Assembly: GCA_038230515.1 (NCBI GenBank)
Contig: JBBRND010000011.1
Span: forward strand, 57,386-121,385
Reading direction: 5' to 3'
Length of the DNA: 64,000 nucleotides
DNA from: JAPLDB01 sp038230515
Lineage (GTDB): Bacteria > Bacteroidota > Bacteroidia > AKYH767-A > 2013-40CM-41-45
A program made the position numbers and the translations under genes. This document shows positions 63,635 through 64,000 of this stretch, one piece after another. The stretch's first letter is position 1, and every line of letters begins with the position of its first letter. A model generated the notes under the pieces. That model made no database searches. It was not told the DNA's origin and saw only the letters and a list, made by a program, of their open reading frames with translations.

Positions 63635-63727
63635 TTATGCTGCTAACTGATTTACCGGATTGCTCGGTGCGCTCTTGCCTGCAGTGTTGCGGGCAATGAA
63701 GCGGAAATAATAGTGGGCAACTAAAGA
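63635..63727 (-). pseudogene. Remnant of a fibronectin type III-like C-terminus
   Basis: Read on the minus strand, the last 28 codons before TAA (63635-63637) give VAHYYFRFIARNTAGKSAPS followed by NPVNQLAA. This is the typical last two strands of an FnIII domain. Upstream the frame has no start and the similarity ends at about 63727, so only a fragment remains. It sits right next to a terminator, as a gene end would. The adjoining 63728-63853 shows no feature. Confidence 0.5.
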
Positions 63728-63853
63728 CAGATTTTTCCGGCAACCTTTTTTTACTTTCCAATATAAAAGTAGGTTACAGGAAATTATTTTTTCTTACACT
63801 TTTTGTGAAGAACGTTGATTTTTTGCTGCAAAGGCAGTTTACGATATAAAAAC

Positions 63854-64000
63854 ATGAACGCGACTTAACGTGACGTGAACGTGGCACGTCATGACGTGAA
63901 CGCGGCACGTCATGACATGAACGCGACTTGACGTGACGTGAACGCGGCACGTCATGACATGAACGCGACTTGACGTGACGTGAACGCGGCACGGCATGAC
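63854..64000. repeat. 21-bp tandem array 5 (at least 7 units, cut by the window end)
   Basis: Seven gap-free 21-bp units ATGAACGCGACTTGACGTGA(C) alternating with GTGAACGCGGCACGTCATGA(C). The last unit ends exactly at 64000, so the array may continue. It is the least decayed of the five arrays (units of the same type differ by zero to two bases). Confidence 0.85.

Noticed and set aside
15809..64000. The arrays as CRISPR arrays
   Set aside because: There are no unique spacers, units are contiguous and degenerate, and no cas gene is present.
1..64000. tRNA or rRNA genes
   Set aside because: No cloverleaf-like or rRNA sequence was noticed in the gaps; a program such as a covariance-model search would be decisive.

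Overview
The window looks like a chromosomal segment of a Bacteroidota bacterium, probably an environmental Chitinophagales/Sphingobacteriales-type lineage. The support is: seven large secreted proteins that end in a type IX secretion (T9SS) type A sorting domain, -7 promoter elements of the TAnnTTTG kind, lipoproteins, low GC, the futalosine menaquinone genes, a tryptophan 2,3-dioxygenase and a Bacteroidota-type PpiD and GyrB. The exact genus cannot be told from sequence alone. I see no rRNA, tRNA, CRISPR, transposase or phage gene.

Layout. 1-4900: tail of an NRAMP metal transporter, a YdeI-like protein, a T9SS cargo, a bacterial pentameric ligand-gated ion channel (pLGIC) homologue, another T9SS cargo and a small two-helix membrane protein with a channel-like layout. 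5000-11000: a complete phosphate uptake operon (phosphate-selective porin, pstS, pstC, pstA, pstB, phoU); its PstC carries a piece resembling a PstS lobe. 11000-16300: unknown small genes, a leucine-rich repeat protein and a T9SS cargo. 16300-20800: yqgE, rsmE, a DUF4159 gene, an orphan NarL/LuxR response regulator and a class A beta-lactamase-like hydrolase. 20800-26400: a sulfite dehydrogenase pair (molybdenum subunit plus cytochrome c, both lipoproteins), gyrB and dnaX. 26500-30700: T9SS cargo, imelysin lipoprotein and di-haem oxidoreductase, a likely iron-related group. 30700-34800: an accessory region with unknown genes, an inverted-repeat-bounded 1 kb cassette and a broken methyltransferase. 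34700-46500: giant PKD-repeat T9SS protein, GDP-fucose synthase, PpiD, flippase, HTH gene pair, Kir potassium channel with DUF502. 46500-50000: small genes, then mqnB-mqnD-hldD. 50000-64000: T9SS cargo, engB, polyprenyl synthase, scpB, DUF3108, kynA, desaturase, a 1171-residue T9SS protein, GNAT and a papain-like hydrolase.

The most striking signal not explained by genes is a set of five intergenic tandem arrays, at 15809-16081, 31037-31288, 44537-44767, 52687-52959 and 63854-64000. All have a period of exactly 21 bp (two B-DNA helical turns), yet the unit sequence differs from array to array. They contain no unique spacers and no convincing gene. Two of them start at or next to a perfect inverted repeat. 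They give spurious heptapeptide-repeat reading frames because 21 is seven codons. I do not recognise a named family for them.

Smaller dispersed repeats also occur, some of them inside coding sequence (a T9SS cargo, dnaX, mqnD), which suggests that short palindromic or low-complexity elements spread in this genome and are tolerated when in frame.
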